DNA from: Prevotella sp.
Lineage (GTDB): Bacteria; Bacteroidota; Bacteroidia; Bacteroidales; Bacteroidaceae
Assembly: GCA_024682415.1 (NCBI GenBank)
Contig: JAIKZG010000005.1
Coordinates: forward strand, 35,367-99,366
Direction: 5' to 3'
Length of the DNA: 64,000 bases
The translations under genes and the position numbers were made by a program. Under the pieces are notes generated by a model. That model searched no databases. It saw nothing but the letters and a program-made list of their open reading frames with translations, and had not been told where the DNA came from. Shown piece by piece: positions 18,839 to 27,173 of the stretch (positions within the stretch are counted from its first letter, which is position 1; each line of letters opens with the position of its first letter).

Positions 18839-19429
18839 TCATTGTTCCTTCACCGGCTTGCAGCACCAACGGCTCACCTTCAAAGCCACAGCCACGCCCG
18901 GCACATCTTTCAGAAGATAATAAAGTTTGTTTTGGCGCACGAGTTTACCCGTAAATCCCTTCAAAGGTCCATTGGTCACCACCACCTCCGTGCCCTGCTT
19001 CAGTTTTGCCTGTTCCGACGACATATACAATCGCATAACGGCAGCAGGCTCACACATACGACGAAACTCATACATCTGCTTCGACGGAATTTCGAAATAC
19101 ACCCTGCTATTCTCTGCTTTTGAAATTATGCTCACCGGATATCTCAAATCAGATATCAAAGCGTGCATATCACTTTCAGAAATCGATTTCTTAATGAATA
19201 TCAGATTTTTTACCACAGGACGCAGCCTATGCTTCAGCCTGTTATCTTTATCGCGAAAAGGAATATCCTCCATCGGAATAAAACAGACAAGCCCCCTACT
19301 CTCCAGCTTTTCCTTTATTTCCATCTGGCGAGCGCAAAATATACGCATAGCATACCAAGACAGCCCATCATCTTCGATGACAGGCTGTTTATCGGTTTGA
19401 TTTATTTCTATGTTTCCTTGCATTTGCAT
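18839..19429 (-). CDS. UpxY/NusG-like transcription antiterminator, orphan
   Basis: A 196-residue NusG paralogue. The NGN domain spans about residues 22-120 (start LSWYAMRIFCARQMEIKEKL, then FIPM and PVVKNLIFIKKS), followed by a KOW domain (about 140-172: VVVTNGPLKGFTGKLVR). The family includes UpxY factors that let RNA polymerase read through the leaders of capsule operons. Here no glycan genes follow: dnaA lies 39 bp upstream and the kdgK operon downstream. The frame may start at MQMQ or at the second Met. It may act in trans on distant loci or be a relic; the domain call is firm, the target unknown. Confidence 0.85.
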   Translation of the reverse strand: MQMQGNIEINQTDKQPVIEDDGLSWYAMRIFCARQMEIKEKLESRGLVCFIPMEDIPFRDKDNRLKHRLRPVVKNLIFIKKSISESDMHALISDLRYPVSIISKAENSRVYFEIPSKQMYEFRRMCEPAAVMRLYMSSEQAKLKQGTEVVVTNGPLKGFTGKLVRQNKLYYLLKDVPGVAVALKVSRWCCKPVKEQ

Positions 19430-19468
19430 GCGGTAAAAATCATCAAATGCGTATTAATAAGTATGTTT

Positions 19469-20881
19469 TTATTTCTTTATCTTGAACGCGACCTCTATGC
19501 TCTCAATCTCATCTGAGAAAGAGCGCTCGGTCTTTATGCGCTGCTCTATCTTCGTGCAACTATGTATCACTGTGCTGTGATCTCTTCCGCCCACGAGTTT
19601 GCCTATTCTGCTTGCCGGCATTTTGGTGTATTTCTGAGCGAGATACATACTCACCTGACGAGCAGTGACAAAATCCTTCTTACGGCTTCTGCTGTTGATA
19701 GCAGAGGTAGAGACATTGAAATGCTGACACACAGTATTGATGATGTCATCGATAGTGAGAGGCTCATCATCTATCTTCACCGCGCGCTTGATTACACGTT
19801 CAGCCAATGCCATATTGATGTCGCAGTTGTAGACCACGCTATACGCGAGCAGAGAATTGATAACGCCCTGCAAATCACGCACAGAGCCATTTGCTGTTTC
19901 AGCGATAAACCTGATTACATCAGCCGGAATCTTCAATCCGTCACGACGAATAAGATTATTCAATATATTAACACACAAATCCACGTTAGGCTGCGCGAGC
20001 TCGGCAATAAGACCGCAAGAGAAACGCGTGAGCAAACGCTCGTTCATTCCCTTCAAATCTACAGGAGGGCGGTCGCTCGCGAGAATTATTCGCTTACCAT
20101 TACGGAAAAGGTGATTAAATATATGGAAGAATGTGTCCTGCGTTTTAACGGCAGTAGCCCATTCCTGAATATCATCTACTATGAGCACATCAATAGTCTG
20201 ATAGAAAGCTATAAAGCTATTAAGCTGGTTTTTAAGCACCGCATTCGTGTACTGCACCTGGAAAAGACGGGCACTGATATAAAGCACACGCTTCTGAGGA
20301 TACAGCTGCTTCACCTTTGCTCCTATGGCATTGATAAGATGGGTTTTGCCCGTACCTGAATGTCCATAGATAAACATAGGGTTAAACTGCGAGTTATTAG
20401 GATGCTCCGCAATAGAAAGACCTATTGCTCGCGGCAGCTTATTACTGTCGCCTTCTATATAATTATTGAATGTCAGGCGAGGGTCGAGATGCGGGTCAAG
20501 TGGCTGTGGCTGCGCAGCATCAAGCACCGAAGGGCTTTGATTTGCGCGCGACTGCGGCTGTGGTGCCAACGCTTTATCCGTAGGCTCAGCCTCCACCTCA
20601 TTGGCGAGCTTATGCTCTTTGTCTACAAGCACGCGATATCTCAGCTTTACGCCAGCGCCGAAGACGCGGTGTAAAACCTTACTCAGCAAGTCTAAATAGT
20701 GCTCTTCCAGGTATTCATACACGAATGTAGACTCTACCTGAAGCACCAAGACCTTGGTAGCAGCAGTGTACTTACCAAAGACTATAGGCTTAAACCAAGT
20801 GTTATAATGCTGCTCATTGACATTTTGCTTTATGAGCGTAAGACACTTGTCCCAAAGTATTTTAGGACTCTCGTTTACCAT
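19469..20881 (-). CDS. dnaA: chromosomal replication initiator DnaA
   Basis: AAA+ initiator that binds DnaA boxes and opens oriC. The 470 residues show domain I (ILWDKCLTLIKQNVNEQHYNTWF), a Pro/Gln-rich linker (about 100-130), Walker A GHSGTGKTH, Walker B VLIVDDIQ, the arginine-finger helix NERLLTRF, and domain IV with the helix-turn-helix signature GGRDHSTVIHSC. It has its own promoter 115 bp upstream. The UpxY-like gene follows by 39 bp and is probably cotranscribed. Confidence 0.97.
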   Translation of the reverse strand: MVNESPKILWDKCLTLIKQNVNEQHYNTWFKPIVFGKYTAATKVLVLQVESTFVYEYLEEHYLDLLSKVLHRVFGAGVKLRYRVLVDKEHKLANEVEAEPTDKALAPQPQSRANQSPSVLDAAQPQPLDPHLDPRLTFNNYIEGDSNKLPRAIGLSIAEHPNNSQFNPMFIYGHSGTGKTHLINAIGAKVKQLYPQKRVLYISARLFQVQYTNAVLKNQLNSFIAFYQTIDVLIVDDIQEWATAVKTQDTFFHIFNHLFRNGKRIILASDRPPVDLKGMNERLLTRFSCGLIAELAQPNVDLCVNILNNLIRRDGLKIPADVIRFIAETANGSVRDLQGVINSLLAYSVVYNCDINMALAERVIKRAVKIDDEPLTIDDIINTVCQHFNVSTSAINSRSRKKDFVTARQVSMYLAQKYTKMPASRIGKLVGGRDHSTVIHSCTKIEQRIKTERSFSDEIESIEVAFKIKK

Positions 20882-20995
20882 ATTCTATTTCTAATTGTAT
20901 TCTATTTCAGTTAATATATCGTTTATCCGATATTCCTATGAATCTGTTACTGTTTTTCACCACATGTAGCGGCCACAGCCTTTTCATCACGATTG

Positions 20996-21027
20996 CAAAT
21001 ATAAGAAAGAAAATCGGATTATACAAA
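20996..21027 (-). promoter_or_regulatory. promoter of dnaA
   Basis: On the minus strand, TTTG (21024-21027), 20 bp, then TATATTTG (20996-21003), a full match to the Bacteroidetes promoter pattern. It predicts a leader of about 110 nt. Confidence 0.7.
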
Positions 21028-21270
21028 TTATTTTTTTGCGCAGGAGAGCGTTTTAAGGTTGCCACTTGACAGATAACGATATTTTATAACTATCTGATAA
21101 TGTGTGCTTTACAAGAAACTTACGAAATTTAATTACAAAGAGTGAAACATTAAGTGTATTTTTGCTAAAATGCGCTGACTAAACAATTTAGGAGTTTTTC
21201 AAAGGGTGTGAAACATTTGCGTTCTAATTTATATTAAAATAAAAATGAAAATGATTTATTTTTTTTAAGA

Positions 21271-21313
21271 AAACAGCTCCGAACGCCTATTTTAAGGCTT
21301 TCGGAGCTGTTTA
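21271..21313 (-). terminator. terminator downstream of the MCE gene
   Basis: Stem AACAGCTCCGAA-GCC / GGC-TTTCGGAGCTGTT around the loop TATTTTAA. On the minus strand it is followed by TTTTCTT. It closes the operon that ends with the MCE protein. Confidence 0.75.
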
Positions 21314-21361
21314 TATGACGTATCAATATCGTAAAAAAGGCACTTATTTCCGCAACATTTT

Positions 21362-22261
21362 TTACTTATCTTTCTTGCCGAATATAGAGAAATGCACATA
21401 GCGCTTAGGATGCTCACGCAAATTTACCACGAGAGAGTCGGCATGCTTCATCGTAGAATTCAGATTATTGTAAAGCGACGGATCGTTCATGAGCAATCCC
21501 AATGAGCCATTATTGCTGTTGAGCTTGGCGGTAAGCTCATTCACATTATTCAATGTAGCGTCTACTTCCGACATCGTTTTAGCCACATCCACAGCAGCGA
21601 GTTTTGCCGTCAGCACCTGAGTATTGTCGAGCACCTTGTTGGCTTTGCTCGTCATCTGTGGCAACTGGCTGTTGAGTTGCGCCATAAGAGTATTCAGCTC
21701 ACGCGTAGAAACAGTAAGATTGCCCGTCACCGTCTGAACATTATGCAGAGAAGCGGCAATAGCAGGATCAGCCATAAGCTTATTCAGACTGCTGAGAATA
21801 GAATCAATCTTAGGCAACATCTTCTCCACCTGTGGAATCATTGCGCCCATCTTGCCCATTGCGCCCAATTCCTTTCCGCCATAAATAGTTCCGCCCGGAT
21901 TTACCCTTTCGCGAGGATTATTGGCAAGCAGAAGGTTTATCCTTACATTTCCCATGAGGTCGGAAGAAATCTCAGCCGTAGAGCCTTTCGGTATACGTAG
22001 CTGTTTGTCCACCCCTATCTTCACGAGAGTGTTTCTTCTATGGTCATAGTCGTATTCTATGGCTTTCACTGTTCCCACTTTATATCCATCGGCAAAAATC
22101 GGACTCGACGTAGACATTCCGCTGATGTCGCTGAACGAAAGGTAATAATCATCCTCATTATTAAAGAAGGAAATCCCTTTCAAAAAGTTTAATCCGAAGA
22201 ATAGCGCAATAATGCCTATTACGGCCACAATAGCTATCTTCACTTCATTAGTTATCTTCAT
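21362..22261 (-). CDS. MCE family (MlaD-like) protein
   Basis: Periplasmic lipid-binding subunit, likely part of an ABC-type phospholipid transport system. The 299 residues have one N-terminal membrane anchor (KIAIVAVIGIIALFFGLNFL), then the MCE domain (about 37-115: FSDISGMSTSSPIFADGYKVGTV, cut by AEISSDLMGNVRINLLL), and a helical C terminus with repeated LNxLM-type turns. Its start overlaps the amidase stop by 4 bp (ATGA), so they are translationally coupled. MlaE/MlaF partners are not in this window. Confidence 0.88.
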   Translation of the reverse strand: MKITNEVKIAIVAVIGIIALFFGLNFLKGISFFNNEDDYYLSFSDISGMSTSSPIFADGYKVGTVKAIEYDYDHRRNTLVKIGVDKQLRIPKGSTAEISSDLMGNVRINLLLANNPRERVNPGGTIYGGKELGAMGKMGAMIPQVEKMLPKIDSILSSLNKLMADPAIAASLHNVQTVTGNLTVSTRELNTLMAQLNSQLPQMTSKANKVLDNTQVLTAKLAAVDVAKTMSEVDATLNNVNELTAKLNSNNGSLGLLMNDPSLYNNLNSTMKHADSLVVNLREHPKRYVHFSIFGKKDK

Positions 22262-23571
22262 CTCTTCTTATTATTTAAGAATTCCTTTATCGCTTTATTC
22301 ACATCGGTGCGCTCGCCGTCCTTAAAGGCTATAATGAAAGCCTCAGGAAACTTATCAAGTATCGACTTGCGCAGGCGATATATCTCATTATAATTGGTAG
22401 ACTGTCCATACGTATATTTATATACGTTGTCGCCCATATAGTATTCACAGTCTTTCAGTCCTTGCAAGCGATTGTCGTCGGGACGCATAATGCGACTGCT
22501 TGTCAGAATCTGCACCTTAAACACAGGAGCGCCCTTTATCTCTTCTTTCGCCATCACGCTCTTTTCCGGCGCGCGAGTAGCCTCCTTAGTTTCTACTTTC
22601 CCCTCACTGCGCTCAACAGTTTTTTCAACCTTGGCAAGCAACCTTTCATCTGTTTCGCCTTCCGTCTTGATATTATCACTGCCACCATCAGAAACGCGCT
22701 CAGCGACAACAGGCTTTTCCACTTTCGGCTCTGCCATAGGCTGCCTTTCCGTATCTCTGCCTTGCCTGGGCGTATCATCGTCGGACTCATAAGCTATGCG
22801 AAACGACTTGTCGTATTTGTTTTTATATTCCACGAAAGCATTATATATTCCTCTCGCGATACTGTTTACCGTAGATTCCTGATTCAGCAGTCGTTCCTCC
22901 TCAGGAGTAGTGATAAATCCAAGCTCTATCAGGCAGCTCGGCATAGAAGTTTCCCTAAGCACAAGAAAACCAGCCTGGTGCACACCCTTGTTAGGTCTGT
23001 TAGCCTGAGCGCACACCTTATTCTGTATCATTCTCGCCAAGTCTACGCTTTTCTCCATGTTCTGCCCCTGTATAAGCTCAAACATTATATAGCTTTCCGA
23101 AGACTTAGGGTCGAATCCCTTATACGTCTGCTTATAGTTTTTCTCCACAAGAATTACGGAGTTCTCACGCTTAGCCACATCAAGATTATCCTTTGCTCTG
23201 TGCATACCAAGCGTATAGGTTTCAAATCCGAATGCTTTTTTCTTCACCGGCAAGGCGTTGGTGTGAACGGAGATAAACAGATCGGCCTTATTTCTGTTGG
23301 CAATATTGGCACGCTCCATCAGCGGAATAAACACATCGGTCTTGCGAGTGTAGACCACCTTCACCTCCGGACATCTCCTTTCCACCTGTCTGCCGAAAGC
23401 GAGAGCCACGCTGAGGTTTATATCTTTCTCCTTACTTATCGCGCCTATCGCGCCAGCGTCCTTACCGCCATGCCCCGCGTCGATTACGAGAGTGAAACGC
23501 TTACCGGCAGCCATTGCGCCCGCGACACATATAAACACACAAGTAAATAATAACAGTATTCTCTTTAGCAT
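22258..23571 (-). CDS. N-acetylmuramoyl-L-alanine amidase
   Basis: Exported zinc amidase (Amidase_3) that cleaves peptidoglycan stem peptides during cell separation. It has a signal peptide (MLKRILLLFTCVFICVAGAMA), then the catalytic domain with VIDAGHGGKDAGAIG, DLFISVHTNA and CLIELGFITTPEEE; a charged Glu/Lys/Val-rich linker (about 250-340); and a C-terminal SPOR-like domain (FKVQILTSSR ... FIIAFKDGERTD) that would target septal glycan. The frame is open to 23622, but the Met at 23571 begins a standard signal peptide. It overlaps the MCE gene by 4 bp. Confidence 0.92.
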   Translation of the reverse strand: MLKRILLLFTCVFICVAGAMAAGKRFTLVIDAGHGGKDAGAIGAISKEKDINLSVALAFGRQVERRCPEVKVVYTRKTDVFIPLMERANIANRNKADLFISVHTNALPVKKKAFGFETYTLGMHRAKDNLDVAKRENSVILVEKNYKQTYKGFDPKSSESYIMFELIQGQNMEKSVDLARMIQNKVCAQANRPNKGVHQAGFLVLRETSMPSCLIELGFITTPEEERLLNQESTVNSIARGIYNAFVEYKNKYDKSFRIAYESDDDTPRQGRDTERQPMAEPKVEKPVVAERVSDGGSDNIKTEGETDERLLAKVEKTVERSEGKVETKEATRAPEKSVMAKEEIKGAPVFKVQILTSSRIMRPDDNRLQGLKDCEYYMGDNVYKYTYGQSTNYNEIYRLRKSILDKFPEAFIIAFKDGERTDVNKAIKEFLNNKKR

Positions 23572-23628
23572 TCTGATTTCAATCTTTTTACGCAAAATTA
23601 GGAAAATAAATTTAATAAACAAATCAAG

Positions 23629-24012
23629 CTAATCAGTTTTATTATTTATTAAATGAATTTCTACTCCGGCTCCGTCACAGTCGGCGCCCATAGGCGGGTT
23701 TTTCTTTGTGAGTGTCAAGTCTATTTCCTCCACCTGTGGAAACGTCTTCATTATCCTTTCACCTATCTTATATGCCACTCTCTCCACCAAAGCGCACGGT
23801 TCCGTCATCACCTGCCTCACCTCATCACACACGGCAGCATAATTCAATGCTTTATTAATGTCGTCGGTGGCGCACGCATCGCTGATGTCGTATTTCGCGC
23901 GTAGCGTAAGCTCATAATCATTGCCCACCGTGCGTTCCTGTTTCAGCACTCCGTGCAAGGCATGTATCCTGAGGCGATTTATATAGATGTATCCGCTTCT
24001 AATTCCAATCAT
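23629..24012 (-). CDS. folB: dihydroneopterin aldolase
   Basis: Folate pathway enzyme that converts dihydroneopterin to 6-hydroxymethyl-dihydropterin and glycolaldehyde. About 127 residues from the chosen start; recognisable parts are IYINRLRIHALHGVLKQER, NYAAVCDEV, CALVERVAYKIGERI and the catalytic lysine region LTLTKKNPPMG. The frame extends to 24072 inside the preceding gene, but the ATG at 24012 (MIGIRSGYIYIN) avoids that overlap and fits the family start. It sits between the RNR-tail gene and the amidase on one strand. Confidence 0.92.
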   Translation of the reverse strand: MIGIRSGYIYINRLRIHALHGVLKQERTVGNDYELTLRAKYDISDACATDDINKALNYAAVCDEVRQVMTEPCALVERVAYKIGERIMKTFPQVEEIDLTLTKKNPPMGADCDGAGVEIHLINNKTD

Positions 24013-24025
24013 CCTTTTTTTTATG

Positions 24026-24757
24026 TTATATAGTCTGTGTAGCTCCGCAATTACGGCACACAAGGCTTCCATCCTGATAAATCAAGCTCTCCCTGCCACA
24101 TGAATGGCATTTCTGACCATTGGCAACCGTGCCGTTTATCACATATTTCTTCAAAGCCCTCTCCACGCCATTTTTCCATGTGTTGATACTTTCGTCGAGC
24201 TGCAATGAGGCGACGAGCTTTATCACTCTGTCTATCGGCATTTTATATCTCAACACGCCCGAAATAAGCTTCGCGTAGTTCCAGTATTCAGGATTGAATT
24301 TTTCGCTCAACCCCTCCACCGTAGTCTTATATCCTCGCTTATTCTCCCATTGAAAGTCATAGCGATGAGAGCCGTCGCTGTTGGTCTGCTTTATTATTCT
24401 TCCGTTGGTCACGGTCTTCGGCAGCGTAATACCCTCGTCATCATCCTGTAAACCTGTGAATATCTCGTAAGGTCTGCCATCGAGCAATCCCACGAAAGCC
24501 ACCCATTTCTCCTTATTGTTTTGAAATCTCACCACATCACAGTCCAGCTCCCTCGGGCGAGTCTCCGTCACCCTTGAAGGCAAGAAGCGCGTGTTGTCGG
24601 GCAAATGGTTGTTGAGCACCTCATAAATCTGCATTGCCGTCAGCGGAGCATTATTCACCTGCTCCAGCAACACCAACTTCTGAGCTGCCATCCAGTTGTC
24701 GCTGTTCTCCACAGCCATCAGCTTCTCGTCGTTATTATTTGTAGCCTGATTATCCAT
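24026..24757 (-). CDS. stand-alone C-terminal domain of class II ribonucleotide reductase (TSCPD + zinc ribbon)
   Basis: A 243-residue protein that strongly resembles the last ~240 residues of adenosylcobalamin-dependent ribonucleotide reductase (NrdJ). Segments such as RPRELDCDVVRFQNNKEKW, GLLDGRPYEIFTGLQDDDEG, GYKTTVEGLSEKFNPEYWN and INTWKNGVERALKKY fit that tail, which includes the TSCPD domain. A zinc ribbon follows with Cys217, Cys220, Cys234 and Cys237. The catalytic barrel (about 600 residues) is absent, and nothing upstream in this window encodes it. The first 60 residues are a plausible own N terminus. The frame is intact and heads an operon with folB, so it may be a functional accessory domain rather than debris. 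Confidence 0.8.
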   Translation of the reverse strand: MDNQATNNNDEKLMAVENSDNWMAAQKLVLLEQVNNAPLTAMQIYEVLNNHLPDNTRFLPSRVTETRPRELDCDVVRFQNNKEKWVAFVGLLDGRPYEIFTGLQDDDEGITLPKTVTNGRIIKQTNSDGSHRYDFQWENKRGYKTTVEGLSEKFNPEYWNYAKLISGVLRYKMPIDRVIKLVASLQLDESINTWKNGVERALKKYVINGTVANGQKCHSCGRESLIYQDGSLVCRNCGATQTI

Positions 24758-24889
24758 ATATAAATAATGTATAATTGCTTATTTTTACATTGCAAATGTA
24801 ACTATTTTTTTGATTGCACGCAAAATATTCAAAAAATTAAAAGGTGTGAGCAGCACAATGATTGCTGCTCACACGCTTATTTAAGAGGG

Positions 24890-26119
24890 TTACATGGCTG
24901 GACTTAAACCGCCATCGCCGCTTCCACTACCTGGTTGCTGTGTACCATTATCGCTTGGCTGCTGAGAACTTCCACCATTACTTGGCTGCTGTGAACTTCC
25001 ACCATTACTTGGTTGCTGTGAGCCACCATTCGGTTGTGAGCCGCTACCACTTGGCTGTTCATCTGCAGGGTGAAGCTCGGTAACGTCACCATTAGAAGAA
25101 GTTCCACTTGTTCCAGAAGCAGATGAGCCATTAGTTCCAGAAGAAGTACCATTTGCAGAAGATTTTCCAGAACCATTTGCAGATGAGCCATTCACGCCAG
25201 AAGCAGAAGCACCGCCATTAGAATTAGTTCCTGAAGCCGAGCCATTAGCATTTGAAGTACCACCATTAGCATTTGGTGAACCAGAATGCTTGCCATGCGC
25301 CTTATCCTTCTTAGCGTCTGGAGTTTCCGTGGCTGCGCCATTCTTTTTCATCTCTTCCTTAGCTTTCTGCACCTCTGCCATGGCCTTGCTCATGGTGCGG
25401 CTGTGCTCCACGCGCTCCACGGTGGCATTAATGTCGGACGCGAAATTTTCAAACTTCGATGTGCCATTCATGAAGTAATCGTAGTTGATATATTTCGTGA
25501 GTTTATAGAGTGCCGTCATGGCGTTATCCCTTGCCGTCTTGTAGTTAGGGTGTTCCTTGTCGCTGCCCTTAGCGTGGTCAATCTCGACAAGAATATCGCG
25601 CAAGTTCTCGGCAGAAGTTTTCAGCGTAGCGACATTGGTTTCCAAACCAAGCAACTTGATGTCGGCAGCGAGTTTATCATGCAGTCTGCTCGCAAAATAG
25701 TTTACATTAGCCGAGAAGTTGGCTCGCGTGTTGGAATAGCGCAAGCCCAGAGCCTTAGACTCAAGAGCGATTCTCTCGGCAGCCTCCTTATAGCCTGCCA
25801 CACGCTTCTTACCACGGCTTCTCACGCTCATCATAAGCGCGGAATAGTCGCTCTTGCACTCGTCTTCGCAAAGGCGAGCCTCGGCTATCTGCTGCGACTT
25901 TCTCACGCTGGAATAAAACTCATTAAGCACGGCTATGCCAGCCTTAGCATCGCTCACGAGCTGCTGCCCCTTTTTGTCGAGAGAGTCGGCACGGAAAGCG
26001 CTGTCGGTTTCGATACCTTTCAAGAAGGCATCAACGATTGTTTTAATCTGTGGTTTTGAGTAACCGCTGTATTTAGAGAGGCGCAGTAATTCCTCATCAT
26101 CTTTCTTTTTAATTAACAT
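24890..26119 (-). CDS. DUF6261 family protein with low-complexity tail
   Basis: A 409-residue protein without signal peptide. Residues 1-235 are helical and charged and resemble the Bacteroidetes DUF6261 family, of unknown function (LSKYSGYSKPQIKTIVDAF near the start, YKLTKYINYDYFMNGTSKF near 205). The rest is Asn/Gly/Ser/Ala-rich, then SSQQPSNGG repeats encoded by 27-bp tandem DNA repeats, ending GDGGLSPAM. The tail is likely disordered and its repeat number may vary between strains. A full promoter lies about 300 bp upstream, giving an unusually long leader. Function unknown. Confidence 0.75.
   Translation of the reverse strand: MLIKKKDDEELLRLSKYSGYSKPQIKTIVDAFLKGIETDSAFRADSLDKKGQQLVSDAKAGIAVLNEFYSSVRKSQQIAEARLCEDECKSDYSALMMSVRSRGKKRVAGYKEAAERIALESKALGLRYSNTRANFSANVNYFASRLHDKLAADIKLLGLETNVATLKTSAENLRDILVEIDHAKGSDKEHPNYKTARDNAMTALYKLTKYINYDYFMNGTSKFENFASDINATVERVEHSRTMSKAMAEVQKAKEEMKKNGAATETPDAKKDKAHGKHSGSPNANGGTSNANGSASGTNSNGGASASGVNGSSANGSGKSSANGTSSGTNGSSASGTSGTSSNGDVTELHPADEQPSGSGSQPNGGSQQPSNGGSSQQPSNGGSSQQPSDNGTQQPGSGSGDGGLSPAM
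24954..25035. repeat. 27-bp tandem repeats inside the DUF6261 gene
   Basis: Three near-identical 27-bp units encode SSQQPSNGG; the third is partly diverged. Slippage would change the protein by nine residues without breaking the frame. Confidence 0.7.
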
Positions 26120-26562
26120 GTAATTAGTTTTAAAAATTTAATACTCGCGCCCTGCCCATACCATAAGCAAGAGCACATTTGAATTGAAGATTTGATGCTT
26201 TACTGTGTTTTAATAGAAATTTTTACATCATATACAACTTCTATAAAAAACATACTTTTTCCTGTGCACCAATAAAAACAGGAATGCCATAGTTGCTGTG
26301 TGTGTCGGGCTTGGGGCTATTCATTCGTTTCTCTATTCAGTCCCGCCCGGATTTGTTTTTTTGTGTTTCTATTGAAGAATTTTTTGTTATTGGTTATATA
26401 TATGTTATGTTCGGGTGCAAAGATATATGTTATTTCAGACATCCCAAAAACGTAAATTAATTTTTAACAGTAATTAAACAAGCAAGTTTATACAACTTTG
26501 AAGAATACTGAGTGCAGCGCATTCACGAGGATTAACTTTGTAAAATAAGCAGAATTTAATCA
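26120..26562. other. long leader and spacer upstream of the DUF6261 gene
   Basis: From about 26120 to 26411 this would be the 5' leader of the DUF6261 mRNA (minus strand); beyond the promoter it runs to the 82-bp array. A small hairpin CCTGT...ACAGG lies near 26262. No gene is supported. AAGCAGAATTTAA at 26548-26560 is the inverted form of a 13-bp piece of the array unit, and TAACTTTG at 26533-26540 could be a plus-strand -7 element facing the array. Confidence 0.45.
26418..26448 (-). promoter_or_regulatory. promoter of the DUF6261 gene
   Basis: On the minus strand, TTTG (26445-26448), 19 bp, then TATCTTTG (26418-26425), a full Bacteroidetes pattern. The ATG is about 300 bp away. Confidence 0.65.
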
Positions 26563-27025
26563 TTCGCCAAAAGAAACTGCGGAACGAAATCTTTGGATTA
26601 ACGTTAAATTCTGCTTTTTAAACAAAAAATTCCGCGGACAATCGTTCGCCAAAAGAAACTGCGGAACGAAATCTTTGGATTGGCGTTAAATTCTGCTTTT
26701 TAAACAAAAAATTCCGCGGACGAACGTTTGCCAAAAGAAACTGCGGAAAGGAAATTTTGGATTGACATTAAATTCTGCTTTTTAAACAAAAAATTCTGCG
26801 GACAATCGTTTGCCAAAAGAAACTGCGGAAAGGAAATTTTGGATTGACATTAAATTCTGCTTTTTAAACAAAAAATTCTGCGGACGAACGTTTGCCAAAA
26901 GAAACTGCGGAAAGGAGCTTATGGATAAGCATTGTCTGCGATTTCGGGCACAACATTTTTATTTGAACAAGCCTTTGCCGAAAGAAAACGTGGAACGGAG
27001 CTGGCGAACTAACATTATAAATTGA
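26563..27025. repeat. 82-bp tandem repeat array, six copies
   Basis: Copies start at 26563, 26645, 26727, 26809, 26891 and 26974, so the period is exactly 82 bp for the first four intervals. Copies 1-4 are almost identical; copy 5 is conserved only in its first ~30 bp and copy 6 is degenerate. The unit begins TTYGCCAAAAGAAACTGCGG and later contains AAATTCTGCTTTTTAAAC and TTCYGCGGAC. Copies 1 and 2 share one body sequence, 3 and 4 another, while unit ends alternate CAATCG / CGAACG. The period is not a multiple of three and there are no unique spacers, so it is neither coding nor CRISPR. Confidence 0.9.
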
Positions 27026-27046
27026 TTGCCACATTAAAACAGGAAA

Positions 27047-27110
27047 AGCAAAATGCCTTTTTCCGTTTCGGGTAATCAGTGGAGCGGTGATTTTGACTAC
27101 TTTTGTTGCC
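27047..27110 (+). promoter_or_regulatory. promoter with shared upstream element, copy A
   Basis: Contains TTTTTCCG, GTAATC, TGG and CTACTTTTG (the -7 element TACTTTTG at 27098-27105). The same blocks with identical 25-bp spacing between GTAATC and CTAC occur upstream of the esterase gene (29743-29800). It would drive a short transcript ending at the terminator at 27238. Confidence 0.5.
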
Positions 27111-27173
27111 AGCAAAACAAATGTGGCATTTTTTTTCATAAAAACTCTATATAATATTACCTTGAAACTGTTA

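Larger units (their letters stand above)
20882..21361. other. intergenic region upstream of dnaA
   Basis: AT-rich 480 bp that holds the dnaA promoter, two copies of GTGAAACATT (21142 and 21208), a TATTTTTG motif facing right at about 21157, and the hairpin at 21271-21313. No cluster of consensus DnaA boxes (TTATCCACA) was found; the nearest is TGTTTCACA on the minus strand at about 21207. I do not call it oriC. Confidence 0.5.

Noticed and set aside
20882..21361. Possible oriC next to dnaA
   Set aside because: No cluster of DnaA boxes was found; only one single-mismatch box (TGTTTCACA) and two GTGAAACATT copies are present.
22462..23550. 362-codon plus-strand frame opposite the amidase gene
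   Set aside because: It is an antisense shadow: the amidase on the other strand has a signal peptide, catalytic motifs and operon context.
25286..26059. 257-codon plus-strand frame opposite the DUF6261 gene
   Set aside because: No family features; the minus-strand gene has a full promoter and a recognisable N-terminal domain.
26563..27025. Possible CRISPR array
   Set aside because: Units are contiguous and nearly identical over their full length, with no short repeats separated by unique spacers and no cas genes.
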